A stretch of 64,000 nt of DNA from Apostichopus japonicus (GCF_037975245.1 NC_092571.1:13480917-13544916), one strand, 5' to 3'; positions 34,290-45,919 are shown, counted from the stretch's first letter. Made by a program: numbers and translations. Notes: a model not told the origin generated them from the sequence alone.

Positions 34290-34715
34290 GATTCAACCAC
34301 AGTACCGTGTGAACGACACGAACCATGTGCAACGTTGTCATGGCAATACTTCACTACTCTTCGCTCACCATGCTGACACAAGTTTTGGACATACTGAAAT
34401 AAATCTCGACATATACGAAACGTTGGCGCGCGCCGAAGTGCCAAAATTATAGCACGACGTAAATATAGCATGTTGACATGACCAATGTAGTAATATGGCA
34501 TGCTGTTACAAGTTTTCGACATGCTGATGTTGAATTTGACATGTTGATAGACGCAATGGCATATTGTATTTTGTTTCGACATGTTCATATGGAATTGTAA
34601 CATGCTGATATCGAATTGTAACATGTTGATATCGATTTGGACATATATATATTAACTTGGACACTTCACTTTCTTTTTCGACATTTATGGAACGTTTGGC
34701 TCTCCGTAGGCCTAC
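34290..34715. repeat. Inner inverted repeat, right arm (partner 32613-33040)
   Basis: Reverse complement of the left arm with few differences, including the GGCGCGCGCCGAAG block and the CATGT-spaced region (34465-34640). Confidence 0.9.
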
Positions 34716-35535
34716 TCATTCCACGAAACGAATTCCGATTGTAGTAGAACGGCTCACAAATCTTGAATAACGTAAACACGAACCCAATATAATGTAGTGT
34801 ATGCAGGGGCGTCAATCCGATTTGAAACGTGGGGGGACGGAATCGATTCGAGTATTCCGGCCGTAAGTACTATCTAAGCGGAGCGCCACCATCGGTTGGC
34901 GCGCAGCGTACAAGAAAATTTTTCTTCTGGCAGACCCCTCAGATTGCAGGAAACGGCATTTCCCGTGCATTATGGCAGAAAGCAACACCCCTAAAATTGA
35001 TAAAAATTTCCGGCAATTTTTTATGTTGGGAAATATTCTCGAAGGAAGTGATCGCCATTTATTCCTAAGTTTACCAATTCCTCGTCTCCCAGAAGCGCCC
35101 AACATTTAAGATATCGAAACATTTTCGTGTTGGCTGATCCATGATCACCGCCCATCAAGGGCGGCGGAAGCACTTTTAATCTGGGGGGGGCACCGACATC
35201 AAAGGGCACTTTGCAGCAATTCGATTGGACTGATGCAGCCTTATATTTAGTACCCTTTACAACTCTTATTGTATTATCTTATTTGTGTACACACATCACT
35301 CCATCAACGCCCCCCCCCCCTCTCAAGGAAAATATGCATACTAGCACTGCAATATCCAATGTGCAAATTGGGTAACAAGGAACAAGTTTTCTTTTGAGAC
35401 AAAATGAGGCGAAATCATGCTAATTGCTAATGTAGGAATCTTCCGAATTAGAGTTTAGTTCTTGTTAATATCTTAACAAATTTGTTTCATTCGAAATAGC
35501 TTTGAGTTTGACCCACAGAAATTCACTAAGAGTCA

Positions 35536-36188
35536 GAGGCGTAGCCAGGAGTTGCAAAGTTGTATGCACGACTATCTGGGCGGAGCGCCACCATCGGTTG
35601 GCGCAGAGCGTAGTAGAAAATTTTTGGTTTTACAAACCCCTCAGATGGCCGGAAAAAGGCCCTTCCCGAGTGTTCATTCTGGTTCCCTGGCCTCTTGCTA
35701 ACTTGAGACACCTCAATTTTTATGTAGAAAATGGGCACATTTTTAACCTGGGGAAAAGTGGGGGCACGTGCCCCCTGTGCCCCGCGTTTCCGCCGCCCTT
35801 GCCGCCCATGCCCGTGAGAAGTGGTGACTGGGTGAAGAAAAAGCCATGCCGTTTGAAAACATGGGCAGAAAAAGTGAAAGTAGCGAAACCTAAGGTAAAA
35901 CGCGCGATAACGAAGTGATTATTTTCCAGGTTAATTGAGACTGTATCAAACGCGAGCTTAGGACAAACATATTCAAAGGTAATGGCATTACTAATCCCTA
36001 TACAGTATGTCGTCTTTGAGGTGTGTGGAAAATCCTCAACGACCATCAAAGAGCAATTGAATATTTAGTCTACTTTTCGATTTCGAAAACACTTTTTTTT
36101 TTAAATTATGACAAAATTTTATGACACCTTTGATTTTTTTTTGGGGGGGGGCCTGTGCCCCCCGGGCCCCAATGGGCACGACGCCACT
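35536..36188. mobile_element. Nested hAT-like MITE
   Basis: Ends CAGAGGCGTAGCCAGG and (reverse) CAGTGGCGTCGTGCCC. Near the left end GCGGAGCGCCACCATCGGTT repeats a block at 34877 inside the host element. No target duplication could be matched. Confidence 0.5.
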
Positions 36189-36217
36189 GACCCAGGGCCT
36201 CAGATATAGGCCCATTG

Positions 36218-36577
36218 CAGGGGTGGGCAACCTTTTGAAAGAATGGGCCAGATTTTAGGAGTGAAAGATTGACAGGGCCGCACCTAACCAACGGCCTGCT
36301 GCTGATTTCAAACCTTTGATTCCGAGGACGTTCAAGCAATAGGTGTGTGTACTTAATCTGTATTCACAAAACCATAATGTCAATACAGTCCTGTTGATAA
36401 TTAATGGTGATAATAGACCAACCTGACAGCATAATAAGTGCAGATAAATTCTAAGCAGCTAGCTCGTTTTTGGTGATGATACAAAATAGATTGAGTTTTT
36501 CTTTTTCTTGAGACATCTCACGGGCCGCAAAAAAATCACTGGCGGGCCGCATGTGGCCCGCAGGTTGCCCACCCCTG
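36218..36577. mobile_element. Nested hAT MITE with CAGGGGTGGGCAACC ends
   Basis: Starts CAGGGGTGGGCAACCTTTT and ends GGTTGCCCACCCCTG, a perfect 15-bp inverted terminus, with GGGCCGC blocks inside both ends, a form common to short nonautonomous hAT elements. Flanking 8-mers GCCCATTG and GTCTATAG agree at five of eight positions, a possible decayed target duplication. Confidence 0.75.
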
Positions 36578-37076
36578 GTCTATAGGAACGATGTCCCAAA
36601 ATTTCCCCGGACATATAGGCGAAGGAAGCTATCCGCCGCGACTGCATGTGAGTTTCTCGACTTTCTGTCCTGGGAGTCATACCACAAATGGTGCATTTCC
36701 TCATACGCCATTATTAATAATTTAAATAACTAACTAATAAGGCACAGCCCATATCCGAGTTCGTATAGCGAGCTTAGCGCAAATTTGGCGCCAGCATGTT
36801 AAACCAGGTTGCTAGGTCTACGAGAATACATTTACATGAAATTTGAAAACAAGGATAGCAAGACAAACAACTTTTATTATGTTTTCAGGACCTCACACAT
36901 GCGCATGTATCGTCAGACTTAGAAAAGGTCCCATGTGAGTGGTGGCTAAAGTGATGAAGGCATGAAAATAAATCAGTGGTTGTTCGTTGGAGTCCTCAAG
37001 CAAGTTACCTCGGTTGCTAGGTGGATTTGTATCGGGTGAATTCTGGTCGGAGCGTACTATATAACCACCATATACC

Positions 37077-37928
37077 CAGGGACGTAGCTAAGGCCTGATG
37101 ATTGGGGGGGGGGGGGGGTGTAGTGGCTGAAAATCGGTTTTGAAGCCAGAAAATTCCAACTGCTGCTTTGTACCCCCCACCCTCCCGCTACTCGTCAACG
37201 ATACGGTCAGTGTCAGTCAGAAAATCCAATCTTTCGCGACTGCACTTCTGTTACGAACTTGTTGCGATACATTTGTACCCACTGGCACTCATTTCAAAAA
37301 CTTATTGCCCCCCCCCACCCCAACCAACTATTTTTGTGAAATTCGGGCAATATGCTGATAGCTTTTTTGATAATTTGCAATGTGTTTTTCAGTGGTTATA
37401 CTGATATTATTATTACCCAACAATTATCACCAATACGGAAGGGTAATAAGACGGAAAATTATTGTATGCTATTTGCATGCGATGTAAAAACCGATGCATG
37501 CCTGTATGATATGCACATGATCATGTGTGCTGCGCGCGTAGCGCGCGAAAAATTTTGGTTATATTTTTCGGGCAAGTCGTTACAACCCCCCCCCCCCCCC
37601 CACAAAACAAATTGGGCTCCTACGCCTATGACGGTAGTTCTATTAGGCATTTTTTTGTAGCATTCAAAGTCATAAGAAGTTTTGTACGATGGAGTATAAG
37701 AATCGCGAAAAACAATTTCCCAAAGTGGCAAGGAAAACGTGGTAAATATGACAGGTTAAAGGTCAATTTTGACCGAAATTTTTAAAAAAATTTACATGAA
37801 AAGGCCTAGATAAACTAGAGTGCGACAGTCGGAAATTCCGACTGTCGCACACCAATTTTCCAACTAGCGTCAGTTTTACCATGGCTTGGGGGTGAGACAC
37901 ACCCACACCCCCTCTAACGACGTCCCTG
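37077..37928. mobile_element. Nested hAT-like element in the transposase 3' end
   Basis: CAGGGACGTAGCTAAGG at the left and ACGACGTCCCTG at the right form inverted ends. The right border lies where the transposase frame loses similarity. G- and C-runs (37106-37119, 37587-37600) lie inside. Flanks do not give a clean 8-bp duplication. Confidence 0.5.
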
Positions 37929-38305
37929 CGCGGTGAATATGGAACACGATCACATGGTTCAGCCTCTGTTGAGTCATGGTGCTCCGTAGCCTTGTCTTCA
38001 AACGCCTCAAAGCACTAAAAGATCTCTCGGCTTTCGTCGAACTGGCGGAGGAGACGAGGAGCAACCGCAAGAGAGCTTCGACTTCACCAAACATAGCCCG
38101 TACCACTGGATTCATCAACTTGAATATTTGTCTATACCCTTCAACCGACGACGAATGGAACTGGCCTCGAAATAAAGGCAGACTAAGCTTAAGATTGTTG
38201 GAGAGCTCAGGGTACCAACTCACGAGATCTGGGTGGAATTCTCCATTCAGCAACATTGAGTGATATTCGAGGATATGAATCCTAAGATGTGTAAGCCGTA
38301 ACTAA
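37929..38305 (-). pseudogene. hAT transposase C-terminal dimerisation region
   Basis: The minus-strand frame runs from about 38305: LEYHSMLLNGEFHPDLVSW, LPLFRGQF, LLRLLLVSSASSTKAERSFS and LRRLKTRLRSTMTQQRLNHV. This matches the conserved hATC end (...P.SSA..ERSFS.L..IK...R..M...RL..L). The catalytic N-terminal part is not present in this element, and the end of the frame runs into the nested element at 37928. It is therefore a truncated, nonautonomous copy. Confidence 0.85.
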
Positions 38306-38564
38306 ATAGAGCCACGACATTACTCTTTTTCCAAATGTGTGGGGGGGGGACATTTGATATTGTTTACCCCATCCATCGAAATGTGGGGGGACGTGTCCCC
38401 CGTCCCCCCCTGGATTGACGCCCATGAGTGTATGTATCATAAGTAATGTCAACATGTGATTCAAGCATTAAAAGTAAAGTAACTAGACTTAATTAAGTGT
38501 CAGTGTGTAACTCAGTACATGTCTTCGAACTTCGAAGCGATGCTCATAATTGATGCTGACGTCA

Positions 38565-38645
38565 CGAGCCATCTGATTGGCGGAAAACCTCGCAATTGCA
38601 AACCTGTTTGGGAAAAAAAATTCGCGGCCGGGAAGCTTGGCCTCG
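38565..38645. repeat. Outer inverted repeat, right arm (partner 32176-32260)
   Basis: CGCAATTGCAAACCTGTTTGGG, read in two parts with TTCGCGGCCGGGAAG, is the reverse complement of the left arm. Confidence 0.7.
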
Positions 38646-39277
38646 TATGAGTTGCAATAATTCTGACCAAAGTCGTTCATGAGGAATACATTTTGTATGT
38701 CTTACAATGTTTCTAAGTTACTAATATCTGAAAACTATTAGTCTGGTCCCCTTAATTATGTATTAATATAGTATATTATAGTAGTTATTTTTTCTGGCTC
38801 ACTGTAGCGTGGTTTGCAATGCCGTTGGTGATATAGGTAGGGTGGACGGGCGAGATCATTTTTGCATTCGAAAAATTGTTATTTCTTTTTCATCTTTTTT
38901 ATTCTTCCTGCGTGTTTCCTTTAAACTTTTTCAGCAGCCCTAGTCACTTCAATCAATTAGCATATTGTTTGATATACAATGCATATTTTTTCATTTATAT
39001 TTATCTATATTCATGTTCTCTCTCCGGAGTAAGTTTATGTTTCGTCTATATTGAATAAGTGCTTGAAATAAAATTGAATTAGATTAAAGGCGATATCGCT
39101 CGTAGACTTTTTTTTGAGGGCGCTGGCATTATCGCGGTTTCAGCGAGGTTTAATGGGACCCCTAAAACTCACGTGACCTCGGTGGCAAATTTAGATCAGT
39201 GAATAGCACAGGCAAGCGTATGCGTAACAAGCCCGTACCCATGCACACATAATGTTATAGCACAGCATTTCAGATTA
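38646..39277. other. Spacer before gene X
   Basis: AT-rich. 38876-39060 ends in AATAAAATTGAATTAGATTAAA and may be a LINE tail. No exon was found. Confidence 0.35.
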
Positions 39278-39681
39278 TTGTACTGTTTACCGCAAAGGAT
39301 TTTCGTACGCGATAGTTTGTTGTTTGTGTGCCTTTTGAGTAAAGAATACTGTACGATTTTCGTACAAATACATTCGATTAGACTAGAGTATAGTGACAAT
39401 CATGGAAAAGGGATCAGGGCAAGGAGAATCGGGCGAAAGAAAACGACCTTATCCTGGAACGAGCGTATAGGTTCAAGTGGAGGAAAGCCATTGTTGCATG
39501 GACCTGACAAAAACAGCAGTGCAAAGGAACAACAGCGACGAAGAGATGCCACGAAGATCTATCTTCTACGTTCCTACGTAAACTGGCAAATGGAGAAAGA
39601 ACTCTACAAACATGTCCACGATTTGACTTCTGTTAGCAACGCAGATTTCGCAGAACATTTGCTTCAGGATCACACAAAAAG
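39278..39681 (+). CDS. Gene X exon 1, unknown function
   Basis: The open frame ends RRDATKIYLLRSYVNWQM, HDLTSVSNADFAEHLLQD and HTKR at an AAAAG/GTAATG donor in phase 2. Its upstream half has no clear start. A second frame begins at ATG 39402 (MEKGSGQGESGERKRPYPGT, 22 codons to a stop) and looks equally protein-like, so a small frameshift near 39465 may separate the true start from the rest. The basic, Arg/Lys-rich N terminus and helical end suggest a nuclear or DNA-associated protein, but no domain is recognised. Exons 2 and 3 fit exactly in phase. Confidence 0.55.
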
Positions 39682-42079
39682 GTAATGATTTGCTAAGCTA
39701 GGCTAAAACTGTATAGGGTAATACTAGTACATAGTAGTACTACAGGGTATTGTCCTAGGTAACTGTCAGTATTGCGAAGTACAGAAAACTGCAAAGTTCG
39801 GACACCCCTAAGAAATACACGATTTCACCATGATAACCTACAAGCGAAAGCCAATATCACTAAAAATTAGGAAGCTACAGTTATTTCCTCTCCAAAATGA
39901 CCCGTGCGCAAGTATGTACGTACATATCTGTCAATAAAATGAAGATAGTTTTTGGGGTATTTTAAGGCTTAGGTGTTCGAACTTCGCAGTGTCTATGCTA
40001 TTGTATTTGTAACATACATGATTTGATGAGCCTAGGCTTTGTAACTAGGCCTATCATTCATTATTTTTCCAATGGACCTAGCGTATGCTAACCTTATCAT
40101 ACTTATCCTAGCACAAAATAGCAGTAAGTTGTATTACTGAGTCATCATCATCACTGTTTGTGAATGCTTGTCATGAGGATACTGTATAGGCCGTTTCTTA
40201 CGACTAGTCGTAACAATTATAAACTATTCTTACGACAAAGGCAAATTCAAGTGCAGTAAATAAAGCAACTGCGCATGTAGTAGAGGTAACCCTAAACATA
40301 ACCCTAACCCTAACCGGAAGTTATTGTTACTCATCGTCGTAAAATTAGTACTCCTAATCATAAAAATAGCAACTGCCCATGCGTAGCAGCGTAGTCGGAA
40401 ATTATTCTTACGACTAGTTGTAAGAATAGCCACTTTGTACTGTATACAGTTAAAAATTAAAATATCCTTCCTAAAGAAGACTGACAGGGACTGGGGGTCT
40501 TTAGTTTCACTCCTCATATTTATGCCATGGAAAGCTGGGCCTTCTCATTACCAAAAAGTAAACTGTTTTTGCCTCAACAAATTGATGGAAATATATTTTC
40601 TAACCACTAGGCCTAGGTGATCTGTTCATCCCCACCCCCTCCAGGTTCTAAATTGTTATCAGCTGTCCTTGTTTGAAGAATAATTCTTGTGAATGAGCAT
40701 TTGAAAGAAAAGCCTCACCTATGCCCAGTCATAATTAACTGGGCAATATAACATAGGACTAAGGCCTATAGTATTAGTAATAAGTATCAGAATTTAGTGT
40801 TCATAGTAACTGTATTCCCTAATTTTGTAATATACACCAGTGAGGAAGGCCTACTGTGCTGTACAAGTACAACCACATGGACCTGCAATTTTTCCTATAA
40901 AAATAATGCATCTACATAAATAATTTAGAATCACTTCTAACTGATTCACATGTTTTCACACCGCTGCGTATGCAACTAGACCTTAGGTTTTTCTAAGGTC
41001 AGCCACAGCCAGCATATATGCAATCAAGTTTTAATGGTTCATTTGGGCAACAGGGTGTTATACTGTTATCTACTGACTGTCTGTCCAATATTCCAGCAAT
41101 CATGTGTACATGTCTGTGTTTGGGATTTTTGAAGGAACCCAACTGCTATGCAAGAAGTTAGGTAAATTAGCCTCACAAATTGAGGGACCATAGTACATAT
41201 AGCTATACCTATATAAACCTTTATATAGCCATGCCTGGGGGTAAGAAAGTACCAGTTTTATTTTTTGCGTCTAGGCCTGATGCTCATACTTTATGATGCT
41301 GTGCTAAGTTATCATATTTTTTATATATAGTCAGTATATACTATGCTTGTTTTTGTTCAGCTTCTTGTGAATGATCTGATGTTTAGTGTTCAAAAATTAT
41401 AATATCTATTAAATTTGGTGGCCGAAACTATCTCTTGTGGAGAGTAATCTAGCGTTAAATTAATGGTAGTCTGAAATCAAGCTATTCATGTAAACAGGAA
41501 TTTTTCACAATGGTGGGCTTATGTCATGGTGTAAGCTACAGTAGCATCTCAATTCTCACTCATGAAACCAACTGCTCACATAAACAGGAAGTTTACACAG
41601 TAGGTAAATAATGAGTGTACATCAAACTCTCATCAAAAGACTGGACATCTTTTAGCTATATGAAACCAATCAGTTCACTAAGACAGGAAGTTTACATAGT
41701 AAATTTTACATTGACATGTGAGCTCAAGTTGTTGGGCAAGCAGTTGGGCAACACAAAATTATCCTTACAATTCTTGAAAGGTACCGCGGTTTATGGATAT
41801 GTTGAAGAAGAGTATGAAAGAATATCTCATCCTTATCTGGGTTTAAATCAATGTGGGTTAACAATATGTTATTATTGAAATATGCCTAAGTGTTTGTTTG
41901 TTACTTTTCTCTTTCATATTTTTTCTTGGGTAGGTATGATAAAAACATGTATGTTTGTAATGATTTGGTCATTACCATTTACCAGATTCATTATGCATAC
42001 AATTAAGCTTGGGGTGTACAGTAAAATTACTATTTCAGTTATATGATTTACGGACAATTTTTTTGGTTTCATTGTATAG
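39682..42079. other. Gene X intron 1 with a MITE
   Basis: Begins GTAATG and ends TTGTATAG. Contains the MITE at 40189-40431; no other exon was supported. Confidence 0.5.
40189..40431. mobile_element. MITE with inverted ends built on TTACGACTAGTCGTAA
   Basis: The left end GGCCGTTTCTTACGACTAGT matches the reverse complement of the right end GGCTATTCTTACAACTAGT over about 30 bases with few mismatches. Each end also contains a self-complementary TTACGACTAGTCGTAA-type word. It holds two to three telomere-like CCCTAA units at 40302-40316. No target duplication is clear. Confidence 0.65.
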
Positions 42080-42180
42080 GTTTCAAATGCATCTTTTCCG
42101 GAAAGATGCTGAAAGTCAAACAGAGGCATTCTCAGCAGCTGTCACCACAGAAAGATCAGTTGAGACTCAGAAAGGAGAAG
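42080..42180 (+). CDS. Gene X exon 2
   Basis: A TTGTATAG acceptor completes the split codon from exon 1 (phase 2). The frame is FQMHLFRKDAESQTEAFSAA then VTTERSVETQKGE, leaving in phase 1 at GAAG/GTAAAT. Low-complexity polar sequence, probably a linker. Confidence 0.6.
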
Positions 42181-43044
42181 GTAAATTTATATGTTTATCC
42201 TTGCATGAATTACAGACTGGAAGAGCAGTGCTAATCTTATCTGATCTGATGTGATCAGAAAAATAATACAATTTCATTCTCATTTAATTCCAAAAGAAAA
42301 GAAAAAAATGGTAGCATATTGCTCATCCACTAAAAAGCATACATGTGTATGAAAATTTATAAAAGTAAGTGGGCCTGATATTATCAGGATCTTCTTTAGA
42401 GGCAAACTGACTAGTAACAGTAAATTCAAGAGACACAATAGAGCCTGGAACAGAGAGGACATGGTGAACACAAAGAAAGAAGTTAATGGTGTATTGAACA
42501 AAAGGAGTCAGTGAAAGCAGAGGTATTTAGATAAACTGTGGAGTACAAAGCGAGGATTAAGTAAGGAGAGAGGGCGAATAAACTATAGCAGAATACAGAG
42601 ATGGAGCAGGATAAAGTTAGTCATGTCCTTCCTGTATATTGAGCCTATTCAGTTGAATGGTGCTAGGGCATTCCGTCCGCTCTCTCTATCTCTGCTGTGG
42701 TGTACTATGTCTGAGATGGTTAGTCTACGAATTCAGTTACCTGTTGGGACATGTCTTTAATGGTATGATTGGGCAGCTGAAAGTGTTCCCCTACTGGAGT
42801 CTCCATTTTCATGGTATTGACTTGTGACTAGAACTGCTTCTTGAGGGTGGTCTTGGTTTCACCAACATACTTGTAACTTCAATGTCCTCTAAACTCAATG
42901 ACACCATTTAAATTGAAATATCAGTTTCCAGTGCTGCATAAGTGTGATAAGTTCTAAACAAAAGGTATATTTTTAGTCACAGCCATAGAAGCTATAGCAG
43001 GATACTTGCAATCTAGTAACTCTTGTTTTATGTAATCTCTACAG
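42181..43044. other. Gene X intron 2
   Basis: Starts GTAAAT and ends CTCTACAG. 42640-42890 has no clear frame; no repeat is named. Confidence 0.5.
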
Positions 43045-43247
43045 ATACTCCTGATCCAGTTACTTCAACACCTCTCAAGAAGCCATGTGCCAATGTTCTG
43101 TCCAATGTTACCAGTAGGATTAGATATGGAGCAGCATGGGAGAAAAACCTCAGACTATACGAATACACATTGCCACATTTACATGATCCTGAACAAAAGA
43201 GATCATACATATGGCAGGGGCAAGCACTTTTCCCAGACTTTTGTTGA
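43045..43247 (+). CDS. Gene X exon 3
   Basis: A CTCTACAG acceptor enters in phase 1 and matches exon 2: DTPDPVTSTPLKKPCANVLS, NVTSRIRYGAAWEKNLRLYE, YTLPHLHDPEQKRSYIWQGQ and then ALFPDFC and a stop. Whether the last few codons are exonic is uncertain; no donor is obvious before the stop. No domain is recognised and no AATAAA follows closely. Confidence 0.5.
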
Positions 43248-45471
43248 CAGGTTGTGCGACATTCACAAACGTTGGATTAGCAGCTAATGATACATCTGCA
43301 TCACCAGATTGAGATAAATTGCTTTCGTCCATTTTGTTCGATAGTAGCTATGACTGTGAATCAGGAGCTTGGCCACCCTCTAAGTCAAGGTGGGCAAGGT
43401 TGGGGAAATTCAATCAAGGAGTAACAATCAGAGAATGGCCAGCTTTATATTATTGTATATAGGCCTACACGCACAGCGTGTATAAATATCTGTATCGGTT
43501 TATTTATATTGGTGTTCATTTCCGTTGCCAGGAGGGGATATGATTTGAACGTGGGGGAGGGTGTGGAGGGATGGGGAGGGGGTCCCATTTGAAGTGTCCA
43601 AACGATGCTAATCTTTACATCTATCTTCTTGAATCACATGTACCCCTATCGACACGATCAATCAGTCCTGTCTCTCACCTCCTCTCATGCACTGGTGTAT
43701 TTATTTCCTGGCAAGATAACAGTTAGGCATAGTAAGGGTCAGAGGTCATCACAACTTAAAGAGTTGTGTGAGTCCCTGTGGTCTCTTACATCCTGGTAGC
43801 AGTAGAGAGAAGAAGCCTAATAGATCAGAAACCATAATCATCTTCTGTTGTGTCTTATTTTCCAGCATCCTTGAAACATTATATCCTTCCCCTTTGATTT
43901 GTTGATGTCATAAAGCTGTATTTATGTTGTGCATTATTTAATTCCAGTATTTAGATTGTACATTCTTCTTGTGTATTTGACAGTATCCCAGTGATCTCCA
44001 TTTTTCTGCTCTTGGTTTTTTTCTCTCTGTACTTTCATATCATATCTATCTCTACCCCTAGCCTCCATCTCCACATTTTCTTTACTTTCTTCCTCCATCC
44101 CTTCATCTGTCTTTCACGCTTTCTTTCTTGACCTCTTTCCTCCCCTCTGTTTACCCTGTATGTTTTAGTTTGCCGACTCCCCCCCCACCCCGCATCTCAC
44201 TGCAAAAAAAGTTCACAAGGTTGACAAGTCTCCCCGTGCTAGTCCCAAGCTATACACCCTTGTTGTGGTGACCGTTCAATATACTTGCGGATCAAATGGA
44301 AAGCCCCACCCCCCCCCACCCCTTACTTCCCAGTGTCATGAATCGGCAAATGGAAGATTATTCGGAGTTGTTCGTGATGGTTCAATGATCTTATAGTCAG
44401 GCATAGGCCTATATGGTTCTCTTTGTCCTTCATTGCCGTCGAAGTTTGAAATGAATTAATCGTGCTAGGAACTTCCGGGCAATGTTTAATTTTCTGTGGC
44501 AAGAAAAAAAGCTTCCCCCCAGTCTCTCCTGGTTGACTATATAGAGCCCGTACGCCTATATGGTCACACAATAGTATAGATAAGTATGATCCATGCAGAA
44601 ATCTAGTATATATTTTTTTAAATTCAATCCAATTTCAGTTAAAGTTTCGAGTTGTAATTCGAGTCAGTCGTGATGAGGTGCCCCATGGTGGAGCTGGGTA
44701 ACCCACCCCAACCCCGTTGCCGACTTGTTGGCATTTCGTTGGGAGCCGTTCGGAACAAGAAGCAGGATAGTCAATTCTGGGAGAACAGTACGCTGGAAAG
44801 CAATACACTGACGTGATTTAGAAAAAAAAAAGTTTTTTGCTTTGACGGCCGATGCTCAGCGAGACACTTTTCAATGGAAATAACTATTAGTTTATTGTTC
44901 ATGTACTTATTCCCTTTTTGCCAATCCTTTCTAAAGAGGGTGGAGCCGCCCCTTATGGCAACGTATTTTGCTTTCCTTTTCCGTTCAAGTTTCGTTATTT
45001 TTTAATTCGGGTCAAAGGGGTGCAAGGACAGGGTTTACGTGCACCGGTTAGGAGGACGGGGTGCAGCTAGGGCAAGTGCTCTGTGATCGCCTAAAGGGCC
45101 CGTTGCCAGGAGTCCAAAAATAATTAAATATACATATTTATCTGTATATGGTATATGACATAAAATGCTTTGTCTTTCCCTCCTGATATAAAACTAAAAT
45201 TTATATATAAAATACAATGTAAGCTGTGACTCAGTCTATGTATAATTAATACCTAAATTGGCTGAAATACCAATTGTTCACACATGACGGACTTGACTTT
45301 ACGTTTGATACCCAATAGTTTGTAATCACTTCAGTCAATTTTTTCACTCATTCGCGTTTGTCTTTTTGTGACACCAGTCAGCGTGAATCAGACATAAAGT
45401 TCATAACTATTAGTTTCTTGAGCTGTTTCTTGACTTCGACTGCTCACCATGTAGGCCTAAAAGAGTAAAAG
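43248..45471. other. Spacer after gene X
   Basis: No supported exon. 44000-44160 is C/T-rich, with C-runs at 44183-44190 and 44309-44317. The open frame at 43605-43799 has no recognised content. Confidence 0.35.
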
Positions 45472-45677
45472 CAGGGAACTGCTAGAGTAGCAGCTCCCTG
45501 GTCGAACTATTACGCCTGATGCAAAGCTCGACCGTAACCTATACTGTACAGCCCATTAGTTGTGAAAAGTTCTGAACGTAAAACAAAGCACTGAGTTTTG
45601 TATCACACAACACACACGAAAACGCGGCGTAATACCGCATACTACTGACCAGGGAGTTGTTCCATAACAACTCCCTG
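45472..45677. mobile_element. MITE whose two ends are each a hairpin
   Basis: The left end CAGGGAACTGCTAGAGTAGC...TCCCTG (45472-45500) and the right end CAGGGAGTTGTTCCATAACA...TCCCTG (45650-45677) are each self-complementary. The element is 206 bp. The double-hairpin form resembles foldback or short palindromic MITEs. The family is not known to me. Confidence 0.7.
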
Positions 45678-45706
45678 TACTGCCACAGACAAGAAACTAT
45701 ATACAG

Positions 45707-45919
45707 GAATTTCGCCAAGGCCACCGTTCAAGTAACCGAACCCGTTTATTGCTTACTAGCCGTAAATACGGGATTGCTGAGAAATTACGAGACAACAGCG
45801 ACGATCCGATAGAGGGTAGTATTGATATTATTTTTGAATCGGGTGGTGTGAAGGACAGAATTTACGAGGAAATTACGAGCGATCCCACCTTTAAAAACTT
45901 GAATTGTACTGAGTTTTAA
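45707..45919 (+). CDS. Isolated coding exon, unknown function
   Basis: A TATACAG acceptor is followed by 71 codons ending in TAA: EFRQGHRSSNRTRLLLTSRK, YGIAEKLRDNSDDPIEGSID, IIFESGGVKDRIYEEITSDP and TFKNLNCTEF. Charge pattern and composition look like protein, with no low complexity. There is no ATG, so it would be a last exon. It starts 29 bases after a MITE. No upstream partner could be identified; gene X ends 2.5 kb away. Could be an old retrotransposon piece. Confidence 0.35.
   Translation, partial: EFRQGHRSSNRTRLLLTSRKYGIAEKLRDNSDDPIEGSIDIIFESGGVKDRIYEEITSDPTFKNLNCTEF

Larger units (their letters stand above)
34796..38434. mobile_element. hAT transposon with exact 8-bp target duplication
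   Basis: The terminal inverted repeats are CAGGGGCGTCAATCC at 34804 and GGATTGACGCCCATG ending at 38426 (one mismatch). AGTGTATG lies immediately outside both ends (34796-34803 and 38427-38434), the 8-bp duplication typical of hAT elements. The 3623-bp element carries the C-terminal end of a transposase on the minus strand and has been invaded by other elements (35536-36188, 36218-36577, 37077-37928). It inserted into the right outer part of the inverted-repeat structure. Confidence 0.9.

Noticed and set aside
32707-34624. Two similar protein genes (open frames on both arms)
   Set aside because: The frames exist because the DNA arms are an inverted repeat; the translation is a low-complexity product of CATGT-spaced repeats.
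40300-40317. Telomere or interstitial telomeric array
   Set aside because: Only two to three CCCTAA units, inside a MITE.
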